Assembly: GCA_031772625.1 (NCBI GenBank)
Contig: CM062816.1
Coordinates: forward strand, 1,672,775,172 to 1,672,839,171
DNA length: 64,000 nt
Source: Pinus tabuliformis
Lineage: Eukaryota > Streptophyta > Pinopsida > Pinales > Pinaceae
Direction: 5' to 3'
Shown here: positions 20,545 through 32,463 of the stretch, piece after piece
How positions within the stretch are numbered: the stretch's first letter is position 1
How the letters are laid out: each line of letters begins with the position of its first letter
The notes under the pieces: generated by a model
The model's input: the letters and a program-made list of their open reading frames with translations, nothing else
What the model was told of the DNA's origin: nothing
Databases searched by the model: none
Program-made: the position numbers and the translations under genes

Positions 20545-22510
20545 ATGCCTCCAAAACAAAATAATTCTACACCCATTAAGCCCTCAAAAAAATTTACTAT
20601 GACACATGAAGAGGAAGAATTGCAACATGATATATCAAAATTACGGGACCAAGTGCAACAAATTTTACTCTCAGAAAGAGCAACCAAAGATGACATGGAT
20701 GGTTTAAAAGCAAACATGTAAGGTTTGAAGGAAGACATGGAAGCTCAGATGGATGGTTTGAAAGCAGACATGGAAGGTTTGACAAAATTGTTGCAAGAAA
20801 GACTTCCCGGTAGTAACAAGGTAATCCTTGAAAATCATGATGAGAACAAAATGAATATGAATTATGATATTAGAGACTCCAATGTGGGGTTTAAGAATCA
20901 CCACATTCAAAAGATTGATATGAGGAGGTTTGATGGCAAGGATTCGGTAACATGGATACTACAGATGGAGCAATATTTTGATCTAAATGATGTGCAACAC
21001 ACACAAAAGGTACGCATTGCTTCTTTATATTTAGAACCCAATCAATTTGTATGGTATCAATGACTTTGTTCTCATAAACCACTTGTCACTTGGTTAACTT
21101 TTAAGCAGGAAATGATAGCACATTATGAAAATACAAAGAGTAACACCTCCTTTCGCCAATTGATAAATCTTAAAAAAAAAAGGGTTTAATGGTGGAGCAC
21201 ATTGAGGACTTCCAAAAATTGAATATTAGGGTGACTGCCATTCCAGAGGACCATGGGATTGATGTATTCATAGGGACTTTGAGGGATAACATCCGACATG
21301 AGGTTCACGGCCCGATGTTGCAAAATTTGTTATCGGGATCAATTCGGCGAGGGGAAAAATAGGAAAAAATCGTAAAAATCGGGAAATAATCGGGAAAAAA
21401 TCATAAAATACAAAAATATTCATTTTTTTTCAATTTTTTTAATATCTAAAGCATCTACAACATAAAATAAATACATTGACACATAAATATGATAAAAGAA
21501 CTAATATATAAGACGTGTAATATTATTTATAGTGCTACATCACACATAATAGTGAATCATGTCTTGAATAGTCAGTCTTGACTCCTGAGTCCCAACTCAG
21601 CCTCAAAATATTAACAAAAACTATAATAATGGATCTCATATCATGATTCATAATGTCATATACAATGAAATGAACCAAATAACTAATACCACTGATTTCC
21701 TCTGCCCCTCTTGCGAGAAAATGCAATAGCTTTCCCTCTAGATGTAGATGCCGGTGGAGTTGGCAGTGGACTCTGCTGTGCTCTAGAAGTTGAAGAACTA
21801 GGAGCTACAGGAGGTAGACCACGTCTTGTACTAGTGACAAGGGTAGCCTGGGTAGGTTGTGTCACTTCCTCTTCCTGTTGTTCCTCCTCCTCTTAAAAAT
21901 AAAAAAAATAAAAAATAATAAAAAATAAAAAAATCAAGATTTTTTCAAAAAAATTGGGATTTAATCCCGATTTTTTCAAAATGAAAAAAATCATTGAATT
22001 AATTGCGCGATATTATCAGGAAAATGAAACAATTGTGATATTTCATTGTTATCGCAATAAAATCACGATTTTCGCAACACTGGGTTCGCCTTTGGGAACC
22101 TAATTCATTGGAGAAAGCATTCAGGCTGGCAAAAAAAGTTGAAAGCAAAATTATGGCAACAAGGAAATCTACCACTCACAATTATAAAGATGGAAGTCTT
22201 GCTGCTCCTAGCCTTCCACAACCTACAAAGTTGACGCCACAACAATTGTTTTACTGCTCCTAGCCTTCCACAACCTACAAAGTTGACACCACAACAATTG
22301 GAGGAAAAAAGAGCAAAAGGGCTTGGTTACAGTTGTGATAGCAAATACACTAAAAGTCATAAGTGTGCTAAGAAGAAATTATTCTACATAGATTGTGAAG
22401 ATGACGAAGAAAATGAACAAGAAACATCAAAAGAGGAGGATATACATCAGGAACCAACCACAGAGAAAGAAGAAATGAATCCGACCATATCTTGCAATGC
22501 ATTGGCAGGA
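20545..22510 (+). pseudogene. Chromovirus gag, broken, with a hAT insert
   Basis: It starts MPPKQNNSTPIKPSKK with a coiled-coil heptad region (DDMDGLKANM, GLKEDMEAQMDGLKADMEGL). The capsid core follows: IDMRRFDGKDSVTWILQMEQ, HTQKVRIASLYLEPNQF and MIAHYENTKSN. A TAA lies in the coiled coil near 20719, and a TGA follows WYQ near 21061, where the family has Trp. An A10 run near 21173-21182 shifts the frame. The hAT element occupies 21313-22082; then the RLAKKVESKIMATRK part resumes. The knuckle near 22320 reads GYSCDSKYTKSHKC, so its first Cys has become Gly and RNA binding would fail. A short segment (about 22197-22285) is duplicated. Confidence 0.85.
21313..22082 (-). mobile_element. Non-autonomous hAT element inside gag
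   Basis: It interrupts the gag coding sequence within GAGGTTCRCC. Its ends are CGATGTTGCAAAAT and, inverted from the right, CAGTGTTGCGAAAAT, an imperfect inverted repeat of the hAT CAGTGTTGC type. GGTTCAC on the left and GGTTCGC on the right look like a degraded target duplication. Minus strand 21683-21865 encodes a Ser/Thr/Pro-rich tail ending in KRGRGN, compatible with a transposase C-terminus. It shares internal TATCGGGAAAAT-like and AACATAAAATAAAT motifs with the element at 35268-36884. Confidence 0.7.
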
Positions 22511-22514
22511 ATTA

Positions 22515-23508
22515 TGTTAATTTTTGGTATGTTTTATGCTTAAGAGCAATTTACTTCAATTTATTTTTCAACCCAATATCAATATCCAGTTGAGCAATCA
22601 CATCAGCATGATAGGAAAATGCAGATAGAACATAAACATAAATAGTATAAGACAAGCCAAGACAAGAGGACATAAGATGTGGCACCAGCCAGGGACAAAC
22701 CCCAATGTGGGGAAACCCTTGATCAATTCTTCTCATATTCTTCAATAGTTTAGCAGAGAGATAATACAAATTTACAAATATGATTATTTATGACAAATCA
22801 GTAAAGCCCTAACCAGAAAAGTCAACATTGGTCAAACAACGCAGAATCCTTCCTCTAAACAACTTGGTCAAACCCAGTCAACTTCGGCCTCCAACAAGAA
22901 GCCCAAACAGTGCAAAACAGGCTGAAAAAGTCCAATCAAATGTTGGTCAAGGAAAGTCAAACTGTAGCAAGCAACTAGGGCAATCAACGCTGATCAAACA
23001 AGAGGTCAGATCACCTTGGTTTCCATGCTCAAGTTTGCGGCCTGCCAAGGAGAAGCTGCCACACCCAAAGCACAGTCAAAGGGAGGTCAATGCTAGTCAA
23101 AGCAACCCAAAACAACAACCTATGAACTTCGATCACACTGGTCAACACAGCTAAACAAAAAATCCTCCTTCCTTTGCACGTGTGAGAGAAAGCTTCCCTA
23201 ATCTGTGTACCGAATCAAGTGAGGAGAGAGATGAGTGAAGATGAGATGATGAAATAATGCCTTGAGGTCTTCTCCTTTTATATGCAACGTTGGGGATGAA
23301 TTGGGGGTAAAACTGCCTGTTTTGTTTGCTAGTCGACCATGACAATTTTACAATAATACAAATAAATTCATATCTTCATTTTTACATGTCGGAATCGGAT
23401 GATCTTTAGATCAATCCTACACCTCTCGGAGAGAGGAATCCAAGAAAAATATCGCTATCATAAATAAGGTGAGCCATATGGAGTTTGGCCTAGTTGCCAA
23501 TTTTAACA
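22515..23508 (-). repeat. Copia 3' LTR (994 bp)
   Basis: It matches 27825-28812. It contains a minus-strand TATAAAAGG box near 23275 within CTCCTTTTATATGCAACG, and GTCAA-rich direct repeats (GGTCAA/AGTCAA) across 22830-23150. The ORF of 108 codons on the plus strand is a by-product of those repeats. Confidence 0.9.
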
Positions 23509-24102
23509 CTCCCTCGCAACTAGGGAGAACTCCATCTGCTAATCCATCTGCCAGTTGGTACTATCTCTGCCATCAATGCACTGCTCTGCTCTACTAAACT
23601 ATGAAGAAGAAGTGATCGAGAATGTATCATAGCATTCTCTACTGACCTGAAGTCAGTCCCAGAAAGAGAATGTCTCATACCACTTTTACTGACCCGAAGT
23701 CAGTTCCAATCAAAAGAGAGTGTCTCATACCACTCTTACTAACCCAAAGTCAGTTCCAATTGATCCCAGATCAATATAAGTCATCCTAACATAGGGGGTA
23801 TAGTAGTACACGATGCGTCCATTGGTAGTACTATGGTCCCTATCCTCATTTCCCTACTCATTGGCCAGATGAGAGGTACTTCCCATGAGTCCCAGACTGC
23901 ATGGGTAGGATGTCTCAGCAGGAGAAGCATGAACCACTCATCCTACCTACAAGTCACCACGGGGTATCACAGGGGAAGGCTAAACCACTCACCCTGTACG
24001 CAACAAACCACTAGGGGTAGGTTGAACCACTCACCATATGGTTGCTCATCGCTCCAAGAAGTACCCCAAGCCCTCCGCAGCTCCCAGAGCTCAATGTCCA
24101 TA
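23509..24102 (-). repeat. Copia 3' untranslated region with about 50-bp repeats
   Basis: From 23618 to 23765 three units of about 48-50 bp begin GAGARTGT and carry ACTGACCYGAAGTCAGT palindromic cores. The same array is in the second copia element at 38123-38275. It is non-coding and lies between RNase H and the purine tract. Confidence 0.75.
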
Positions 24103-26207
24103 TCATCCAAGACCCTCAGAAGAGGGTCTCTCCACGACTCCTAGTTGTTCTCGGAAAGTCAAGAATTTGACCTTTCCCAGGGGCTTTGTCAGAATGTCGG
24201 CGACCTGCTCATCAGTCCCAATGTGATGGAGCCTTATTGCTCCTCGTTGTACCATATCCTGGATAAAGTGGTACCTGATATCTATGTGCTTAGAGCGATC
24301 ATGAAATACAGGATTCTCTGATAATCGGATCCCACTCTGGTTGTCGCAGAGGGTCACGATGGTATCCAACACATGTCCAAACAGCTCACTTAAGAGCTTC
24401 CTCAACCAGATAACTTCACAGGAGGCCATACTCACAACTATGTCTTCGGCCCCAACGATGCTCAAGGCAACCGTCTTCTGCTTCCCGCTCATCCAGGGTA
24501 TTGGAGTAGAACCCAAAGAGAAACACCACCCAAAAGTGCTCTTGCAATCCACCACACTGCTGGTCCAATCAACATCCGAATAACCATGTAGCCTCATATC
24601 TCCGACAGTGTATCTCAGTCCATGAGTGATAGTGCCCCGAAGATATCTCAAAAGATTCTTGGCACCAATCCAATGTAAATGATTTGGTTCAATCATATAT
24701 TGGCTCAATGTATTAACTGCAAAACATATATCCGGATGGGAGTTCATCAAGAACATCAGTGCTCCTATGAGTTGACGATACTCAGAAGCATTTCCCAATT
24801 AAGGTCCAACAACACTACCACATAACTTCTTGAAGTTAAATTCCATCGGGGTAGTCATAGGCTTGTAGTCCACCATCCCAAATCTTTCCAATATCTTCAC
24901 AACATATTTTCCTTGAGATAGGAAAATTTCTCCTGGCTTTTGCCAGACCTCCAACCCTAGGAAGTAGTGCATCAGTCCTAGGTCCTTCATCTCAAATTCA
25001 GAAGCCAACTCCCTCTTACATTTGTGAATGAGAGTGTCTGCACTTGTCAGAAAGAGGTCGTCCAAATAAGTACCAGTATGAGAGGTTTATCATTCTCAAC
25101 TTGAAAGTAAAGGTTCGGATCGGCTTCACTTCTAGTGAATCTCAGCTTCATCAAATAGCTATCAATCCTCTCATACCAAGCTCGGGGTGCTTGCTTCAAG
25201 CCATAGAGAGCCTTCTTCAACCTGCATACATGAGATTCTCGGTCATGAACCTCAAACCCCTCGGGTTGTTCCACATAGACTTCCTCTTTGATTGAACCAT
25301 GCAAGAAGGCGGTCTTGACATCCATCTAATGTAGGTTCCATCCTTGCAAGGCAGCAAGGGCTATGATCGAGCGGATGGTGGTGTATCAGGCAATAGGTGC
25401 AAATATCTCATTGTAATCTACAACTTCCTTTTGAGAGAAGCCTCGGGAAATAAAGCGAGCTTTGAGCTTTTCTTCACTTCCATCAGTTCCATGCTTGATT
25501 TTGTAGAGCCACTTAGAGGTGACCACTGATTTGTCTTGAGGTCTAGGGACCACACCCCAGCCATCATTCTTCATAATAGACTCGTACTCTTCATTCATAG
25601 CATCCTTCCATACTTGTTGCTTCACAACTTCTTCAAATGATGAAGGTTCATTTTGAATGATAGTGCTCATGGCGGTCAAGTATCCTTGATATCTGTTCGG
25701 CTTCTTGCTCTCACGGAGAGGCCCCCTTGGTGCAATATGTCTCTTGGCATCTTCGAGAGTCTCCCTAAGCCATGAGGGGTCTCCTCTTAGAGGACGAGGG
25801 CTCTTGGAGAGGAGGATCAATAGGATCCATAGGTTCATCAACATCGGCATCGTCTCGTCCCCTTTTTCACCCTGTCTTCCGGTGTCAACTTCTTTGTCCT
25901 TCCTTGGGATAGGAAGGTTGTTGATTTTGCTGAGAGCCATATCTTCGTCAAAGGTGACATCATGACTTATCTCAACTTCCCTTTGACCAGCCACATAAAT
26001 TCTATAGCCCTTATAATTTTTGATATAGCCCATGAAGATTCCTTTCTTCCCAGATGCACCCAATTTGCTTATTTTCTCTTTCGGCATATGAAAATATACG
26101 GGACTTACAAAAAATTCTAAAATGAGAGACATCTGGTTTCTTACCAGTGAACATTTCTTCTGGAGTCTTAGAGTCCAATGCTTGATGAGGGCATCGGTTT
26201 TGAACAT
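24103..26207 (-). pseudogene. Copia reverse transcriptase and RNase H, frameshifted
   Basis: The minus-strand frame at 26207-25386 carries the integrase C-terminus (KISKLGASGKKGIFMGY) and the RT start (VVTSKWLYKIKHGTDGSEEK, YNEIFAPIA). A stop follows, then [18 protein letters not shown] and [16 protein letters not shown] to about 25047. The catalytic YLDD survives near 25052-25063, but only in another frame, so one indel lies just before it. RT thumb (ELASEFEMKDLGLMHYFLGL) stops at 24799-24801. RNase H (GYSDVDWTSSV, CDNQSG, SKHIDIRYHFIQD) runs from 24798 to 24103. The AEAE motif reads VGAED, a likely damaged active site. Confidence 0.88.
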
Positions 26208-27198
26208 ACACGGCGGTATTCACAGCTTCGGCCCATAGAAACTTTGGAAGCCTTTGATCATGAAGCATGGCACGAATAACTTCCACAATAGTATGATTCT
26301 TCCTTTCAGCCACACCATTTTACTCGGGAGTGTATGGTGTTGTGGTCTCCCTCTTAATGCCAGCTTTTCTGCAATAATCATGGAATTCATTTGATTCATA
26401 CTCTGTCTCATTATCAGTCCTCAATATCTTGATTCTCTTCTCGGATTGCTTTTCGATCATGGCTTTGAAGTGACGGAACCAGGTGAACACTTCATCTTTC
26501 TTTTTCAAGAAGTAGATCCAAGTCTTGTGAGAATAGTCATCTGTAAAATTGAGATAATATAAGTATCCTCCCAAAGAGTTTATGGGAATCATAACAGATA
26601 TGTCGGAGTGGATCAATTGCAATATATTGGTGGCCTTGCTATTACTTGAGGGGAATGGTCCCCTTGTAAGTTTTCCTTCGACACATCTCGGACATATACC
26701 TTCATGCTCTACTTTGAATTCGGGCATACCTGTCACCATTTGTCTCACATCGGGAAGAGCCGTATAATGAAGATGGGCAAACCTTTGGTGCCATAGTTCA
26801 GATTGTAAAGATGTGTCGCAAGACATGGCTCCCAATGGACTTCTTCCAACTTGATACAAAGTGCCAACTCGGAACCCAAGAGTAAAAGCATCTTTAAAAT
26901 TCCTTTTCCAAACACGTACCTTTCCATTGATGAATGCTACCATGTATCCTTTGTTTTGCATTGCTGAAATGGACACCAGGTTCTTCTTGAGATCAGGGAC
27001 ATATAGAACTTCTTGTAAATGAATCGTGTTACCTTGATTCAATTGAAGGGTAGCATTCCCTACTCCCTTCACGGGATAGCTGGCATCGTCTCCAAGAATA
27101 ATCTCAAAGATTGTCTCATTCTCTATCAGATTAGAGAGAGCTTCCTTGTACCCGATGCAGTGCGTTGAGGCACCATTATCAATTAGCCAATTCCCCAA
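26011..27198 (-). pseudogene. Copia protease and integrase
   Basis: Protease opens WLIDNGASTHC; the active-site Asp (27178-27180) is kept but the following Ser is Asn, a G-to-A type change. The pre-integrase zinc region LWHQRFAHLHYTALPDVR and CPRC follows. Then the integrase core has Asp in HSDISVM, Asp in NFTDDYSHKTW, and TDNETEYESNEF. A TAA at 26320-26322 ends this frame in TPE-stop-NGVAERKN; a CAA codon would restore it. The next frame runs to about 26011 and loses register within FRIF. Integrase would insert the DNA copy into the genome. Confidence 0.88.
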
Positions 27199-27239
27199 AG
27201 TGTCGGAGGAGAGGTAGCGGAGAGGGCCGATATAAGATA

Positions 27240-27738
27240 CTATTCCTTTTGCTTATTGTTAACAACATTTGATTCTTCATACCTGGAGTTCCTTGCTTTT
27301 TGGGAGGGTTGACCATTTCTTTGATGTCTCGCATTCCTTTTTCCTTTGCCATTGAACCTGTCATTCCTTTGATTGTTGTTGTTGAAGTTACCCTTGGAAT
27401 GATTGTGATCATCATCATGTGATGTGTCCCTTATATTTGGACACTCCCTTACATAGTGGCCAAACTTATTGCAAACAAAGCACCTGCTCTTCCTTCCACC
27501 CTTAGATCTAATAAGCTTTCCATTGAAATGACCGTTAGACCCTGTATTTGACTTAAACCTTGTTGTACTTGTTCTTTGTAGCAGCCGATGCATTTGAAGG
27601 AGGCTCAAGGATTTTACCCCTTAGATAATCCAACACTTCTTGTTCTTCCAATGTCAAATCTAGAGACATCTTCCATCCATGATAGTCAAAATTTTCACGA
27701 AAATTGTCTTCAGCCGGGAAGTGGGATGAGGAACCCAT
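27240..27738 (-). pseudogene. Copia gag with its central domain deleted
   Basis: Minus 27738-27553 gives the gag N-terminus (FDYHGWKMSLDLTLEEQEVL) up to KNKYNKV. The text then jumps almost directly to the basic linker and the knuckle CFVCNKFGHYVREC (27441-27482). The related element at 41228-42004 holds about 130 residues of UBN2-type capsid between these points, so several hundred bases have been deleted here. The zinc knuckle is intact. A gag of this kind could not form particles. Confidence 0.82.
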
Positions 27739-27824
27739 TGAGCCGTTTGCCCTTGACCAATTGTCTTTGGTGATTGGTCTTTCACTCTTGCTAGGGCTTT
27801 GTCTTCACCTCGACTCTAATACCA

Positions 27825-28812
27825 TGTTAATTTTTGGTATGTTCTATGCTTAAGAGAAATTTACTTCAATTTCTTTATCAGCCCAATATTAATATCCAGT
27901 TTAGCAATCACATCAACATGATAGTAAAATGCAGATAGAACATAAACATAAACAATAGAAGACAAGCCAAGATAAGAGGACACAAGATGTGGCACCAGCC
28001 AGGGACAAACCCCAATGTGGGAAAACCCTTGCTCAATTCTTCTTATATTCCTCAATAGTTCAATAGAGAGAGATAGTACAAATTTACAAATCTGATAATT
28101 TATGATAGCAGCAGTAAAGCCCTAACCAAAAAAGTCAACGCTAGTCAAACAAGGCATAATCCTTCCTCTAAACAGCGCGGTGAAACCCAATCAACTTCGA
28201 CCTCCAACAGCAAAACCCAAACAGTCCAAAATAGTGCAGAAAAGTTCAGTCAAATGTTGGTCAACGAAAGTCAAACGGCAGCCAGCAACTAGGGTAATCA
28301 ACGATGGTCAATCAGAGGTCAAATCACCTTGGTTTCCATGCCCAAATCTACGGCCTACCAAGGAGAAGCTGTCACACCCAAAGCGCAGTCAAAGGGAGGT
28401 CAATGCTGGTCAACGCAGCCCAAAACAACAGCCTCTGAACATCAGTCAAACGGGTCAACGCAGCTAAACAAAAAATCCTCCTTCCTTCGCACGTGTGAGA
28501 GAAAGCGTCCCTAATCTGTGTACCTAATCAAGTGAGGAGAGAGAGAGGAGTGAAGATGAGATGATGAAATAATGCCTTGAGGTCTCCTCCTTTTATATGC
28601 AACGTTGAGGATGAATTGGGGGTAAAAATGTTTGTTTTGTTTGTTGGCCGGACAATTTGACAATAATACAAATAAATTCATATCTTTATGTCGGAATCAG
28701 ATGATCTTTAGATCAATTCTACACCTCTCGGAGAGAGGAATCCAAGAAAAATATCAATGGTCATAAATAAGGTGACCCATATGGAGTTTGGCCCTAGTTG
28801 CCAATTTTAACA
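27825..28812 (-). repeat. Copia 5' LTR (988 bp) with adjoining PBS
   Basis: It matches 22515-23508 closely. Directly inside, the minus strand reads TGGTATTAGAG (27814-27824), a tRNA-Met type PBS. A minus-strand TATAAAAGG lies near 28590. Confidence 0.9.
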
Positions 28813-28817
28813 AATTA

Positions 28818-29960
28818 CCACTCCTCAAACTCTCAAGATAGAGGGATATATCAAGAAGAAAAAGGTAGTAGTGTTGATTGATTCAGGTAGTACTCATAAT
28901 TTTATTCATTGTAAGATAGCCAAAGAATTGAATTGCTTCCTATATCCAGCACCCGAGTGTCAAGTGATGGTTGCAAATAGAGGAACTATAAATTGCTCTG
29001 GAAAGTGCCATAATATTAAGCTAACCATGGGGGAATATGTATTGAATAGTCCAATGCTTTCCATTCCAATGGGCGATGTTGATGTTGTACTAGGAGTCAA
29101 ATGGTTACAATCTTTGGGGACAATAGCTTTTAATTTTCAAGAATTTTTCTTGAATTTTTTTTGGGAAGGAAATGAAGTTGAATTAAGGGGTATCACGGGG
29201 AAACGAAGAAAGATAATCAACTCTAATGGCATGACAAATATTTTGAAGAAAAAACAACGAGACGTAATTGCACAACTCTGCTCACTAGAAGTTCAAACAT
29301 CAAAATCATCTTTTTCTCTAGATCTCCAAAAAGTCTTGGACAATCATTCCAAGGTATTTGAGACTCCCAAAGGCCTCCCACATATCCGTGATCATGATCA
29401 TACTATTCATTTAATTCCAGGAAGTGTTCCTCCAAACATCAGACCTTACAGATATCCCTATGCCCAAAAGAGTGAAATTGAACGTATGGTTGCAAAAATG
29501 CTAGAGGCTGGTATAATTCAACTGAGTTAAAGTTCTTTCTCTGCTCCAGTAGTATTGGTGCACAAGAAGGATGGATAATGGGGTATGTGTCTGGATTATA
29601 GGGAGTTCAACAAGGTCACTATTAAAGATAAATTTCCCATTCCTGTCATTGATGAATTGTTGGATGAATTACATGGAGCAATTTGCTTCACCAAGTTGGA
29701 TCTTTGTTCAGGATATCATTAAATTAGAATGAAGATTTAAGACATTCCAAAATCAACATTCATAACAAATGAGGGTAATTATGAATTTTTGGTCATGCCT
29801 TTTGGCCTTACTAAGGCACCTTCGAGATTTCAAAGTTTAATGAATTACATTTCGAACCCTTAGAAAATTTGTGTTAGTATTTTTTAATGATATACTAATC
29901 TACAACAAGTCTTAGAAGTATCATGTTCAACATGTTGACAAGATGCTCAAATGATTGGAG
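28818..29960 (+). pseudogene. Chromovirus protease and reverse transcriptase, active site altered
   Basis: Protease carries VLIDSGSTHNFIH with Asp-Ser-Gly at 28880-28888 intact and LGVKWLQSLG at the distal loop. RT begins about 29400 (HLIPGSVPPNIRPYRYPYAQ, AKMLEAGIIQLS). A TAA follows at about 29528-29530, then SFSAPVVLVHKKDG, another stop, and [11 protein letters not shown]. In the palm the motif that should read FFDD is FFND (29880-29891), with AAT at 29886-29888 replacing the first catalytic Asp. More stops and a frame change run to 29954. Loss of that Asp alone would stop synthesis. Confidence 0.88.
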
Positions 29961-32140
29961 AAACAATTATATGCAAAAACCTTCAAATGTTTCTTTGGAG
30001 TACAGCAAGGGGAATATTTGGGTCATATTATATCTCATGAGGGTGTTAAGGTAGACCCTAGAAAAATTAAAACCATTAAGGAATGGAAAATCCCCACATC
30101 CATAAAGCATCTGCGAGGATTTCTTAGGTTGACAGGGTGTTATCACAAGTTTGTTAAGAATTATGGGAGAACAACAGCACCTCTAACAAAATTATTGAAG
30201 AAAGATGCATTTTCTTGGACTCCAAAAGCAACTAAGGCCTTTGAACATCTTAAAAAGGCAATGTGTCAAGCACCGACCTTGGCTACACTTGACTTCACAA
30301 AAACCTTTATTGTGGAATGTGATGCGTCGGGAAATGGAATTGGTGTTGTTTTAATGCAAGAAGGAAGATTCATTGCTTTTGAAAGCCGTCCAATCAAACG
30401 AAAGTATTTACACAAACCTATTTATGAGAAGGAAATGTTGGCAATACTACATGCATTAAAACAATGGAGACCTTACCGAATGGGAAGACACTTCAAGGTA
30501 AAAATGGATCATGATAGTCTTCAATACTTTTTAGAACAAAGATTGTCTTCACACGAGTAACAAAAATGGGTCACAAAGATGTTGGGTTATGACTTTGAAA
30601 TCATCTACAAAAAAGGGAAGCAAACTGTTGTTTCAGATGCACTTTCAAGAAAGAATGAGGATGTGGAAGCATTGCTTTGTGCTATTTCTATTATCCAGCC
30701 TAATTGGATAACCAAAGCAAGGGATGAACATAAGAATGACGAAGAGGTGTGGGCACTCATTCAAAAGTTACAGCAAGATCCTGGTACATTTGATACATTT
30801 AGCTGGAAAAATGATTCATTATGGTACAAAGATCGCTTATATCTTTGTAAGATTTCCCAACTCAATAAAAATATTCTTTTGAAATTGCACACCTCCCCCC
30901 TAGGAGGGCGCTTAGGATTTTTGAAAACTTACCACACGGTCAAGAAAGATTTTTTTTGGGATGGCCTTAAATCTGATATTGAGAAGTTTGTGGCAAAATG
31001 TTTGGTTTGCCAACAAAATAAAGTTGAGACAATTAAGACCCCGAGTATGTTACAACTTTTAGCCATTCCAAGTCAGCGTTGGGAGGAGGTCCCAATGGAT
31101 TTTATCATAGGTTTACCCAAGTTTGAAGGAAAGAGTGTCATCATGGTGGTAATTGATAGACTTACCAAGTATGCACACTTTTGTGCATTATCTCATCCTT
31201 TTAAAGCCAATACAGTTGCTACTGCATTTATGGAAACAATTCAAAAGCTACATGGAAACCCAAAGATTATTGTAAGTGATAGAGATCCCATTTTCACTGG
31301 AAATTTTTTCACTAAATTATTTTCTTGTCTTGGTACTAAACTAGCTCATAGCTCATCTTATCATCCTTAATCTGACGGGCAAAATGAGATAGTGAACAAA
31401 TGTTTGGAAGGATATCTTCGTTGCTTTGTATTAGATAAACAAACACAATGGGTCAAGTGTTTACCTCTAGCTGAATGGTGGTATAACACTTCCTTCCATA
31501 CTGTAACAAAAATGACGCCATTTATAACACTTTATGGATATCATCCACCATCCATCATATCATCTTTAAGAGAAGATTCTAAGGTTCAAGCAGTGGAAGA
31601 TCACATCGAGCATAAACAAGTTCTCCAACTCTTAAAGCATAACCTCACTCTGACGCAGAATCGAATGAAGCAACAGGTAGATCAACATCACAGTGAAAGA
31701 AGCTTTGATGTAGGCGACTAGGTATTTTTACGGCTACAACCATACAAACAAATGTTCCTCAAGCAAGCTAAGAAGGATAATACATTATCACCCAAGTACT
31801 ATGGTCCTTACAAGGTATTGCAAAAAATTGGTACTATGACATACAAATTGGAGCTGCCTGCATCTTCCCGAGTTTACCCATTTTTTCATGTTTCATTTTT
31901 AAAGAAGGTTATCGGTGACAAGCTCCTAGTTCAAATAGTGTTGCCAAAACTTGATGAAGAAGGAAAAATGATATTTGAGCCTGAAGTAGTCACGGAAACA
32001 AGAACCCGACAGCTACAAAATCTATTAATTTCAGAGTATCTCAGTAAGTGGAAGAACTTACCCTCTGAAGATTCCACATAGGAGGATGGAAATTTTATAC
32101 AGAAGCATTCAAAACTACTCGAGCATTGAGGACAATACTC
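29955..32140 (+). pseudogene. Chromovirus RT thumb, RNase H, integrase and chromodomain
   Basis: One frame runs throughout, broken by four stops (30558-30560 TAA, 31368-31370 TAA, 31719-31721 TAG, 32079-32081 TAG) with no shift before the chromodomain. RNase H shows FIVECDASGNGIGVVL, YEKEMLAIL and MDHDSLQYF. Integrase has an HHCC region in which GGHSGF-like has become GGRLGF, losing one zinc ligand, then CLVCQQNK. The catalytic Asp in PMDFIIGLP, the Asp in VSDRDPIF and the Glu in NEIVNKCLE remain. Near 31980-32130 a chromodomain (ISEYLSKWKNLPSEDST) ends at TAG where Trp is expected. Chromodomains steer integration to heterochromatin. Confidence 0.9.
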
Positions 32141-32146
32141 TTCTAC

Positions 32147-32157
32147 AGGAGAGGGGC
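32147..32157 (+). other. Chromovirus polypurine tract
   Basis: AGGAGAGGGGC lies directly before the 3' LTR at 32159 and would prime plus-strand DNA. Confidence 0.75.
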
Positions 32158-32158
32158 A

Positions 32159-32453
32159 TGTCAGGTCCCTATAATACTAGTGCATTCCCCTTATTGTTAT
32201 TAGTGTATTCCCCTATTGTTATTGTTGTGTCCCATAGAAGCCCACTATTGTTATTGTTGCGCCCTTACATTATTATTGTTATGTAGGCTCTGATTATATT
32301 GTGACCCCTTAGACTCCTATATATACCAAGGAAGTCTTATCATTTGAATCATCCAAGAATTGTTCATTTATGTAATGTAAAGGAGGTTTTCCCCTTGAAG
32401 AGGATAATTTTTAAGTTGTTGATCTGTTTTTTCTGTGATCTGGTTGCATAACA
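32159..32453 (+). repeat. Chromovirus 3' LTR (295 bp)
   Basis: It starts TGTCAGGTCC and ends TTGCATAACA, with CAGTC following. It matches 19568-19859 closely and contains CTATATATA near 32320. Confidence 0.9.
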
Positions 32454-32463
32454 CAGTCTAACA

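Larger units (their letters stand above)
22515..28812 (-). mobile_element. Ty1/copia element inserted in the chromovirus
   Basis: LTRs lie at 22515-23508 and 27825-28812, both TGTTAATTTT...TTTTAACA. They are flanked by exact AATTA duplications (22510-22514 and 28813-28817). The chromovirus reading frame continues across the empty site, so the insertion is the younger event. On the minus strand the order is gag fragment, zinc knuckle, protease, integrase, RT, RNase H, the copia order. Gag has lost its central domain and pol has several stops and frameshifts. A purine-rich GAGGGAG abuts the 3' LTR. Confidence 0.94.
19568..32453 (+). mobile_element. Ty3/gypsy chromovirus, full-length, twice interrupted
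   Basis: LTRs lie at 19568-19859 and 32159-32453. They are flanked by exact CAGTC duplications (19563-19567 and 32454-32458). A tRNA-Met PBS follows the 5' LTR and a purine tract precedes the 3' LTR. The plus-strand order is gag, protease, RT, RNase H, integrase, chromodomain, the plan of plant chromoviruses. A hAT element (21313-22082) splits gag, and a copia element (22515-28812) splits the gag-protease junction. Without the inserts the element is about 5.8 kb. Stops, frameshifts and an RT active-site change show it is dead. Confidence 0.93.

Noticed and set aside
22828-23154. 108-codon plus-strand ORF in the copia LTR
   Set aside because: It is made by GTCAA-type repeats in the LTR and is antisense to the element.
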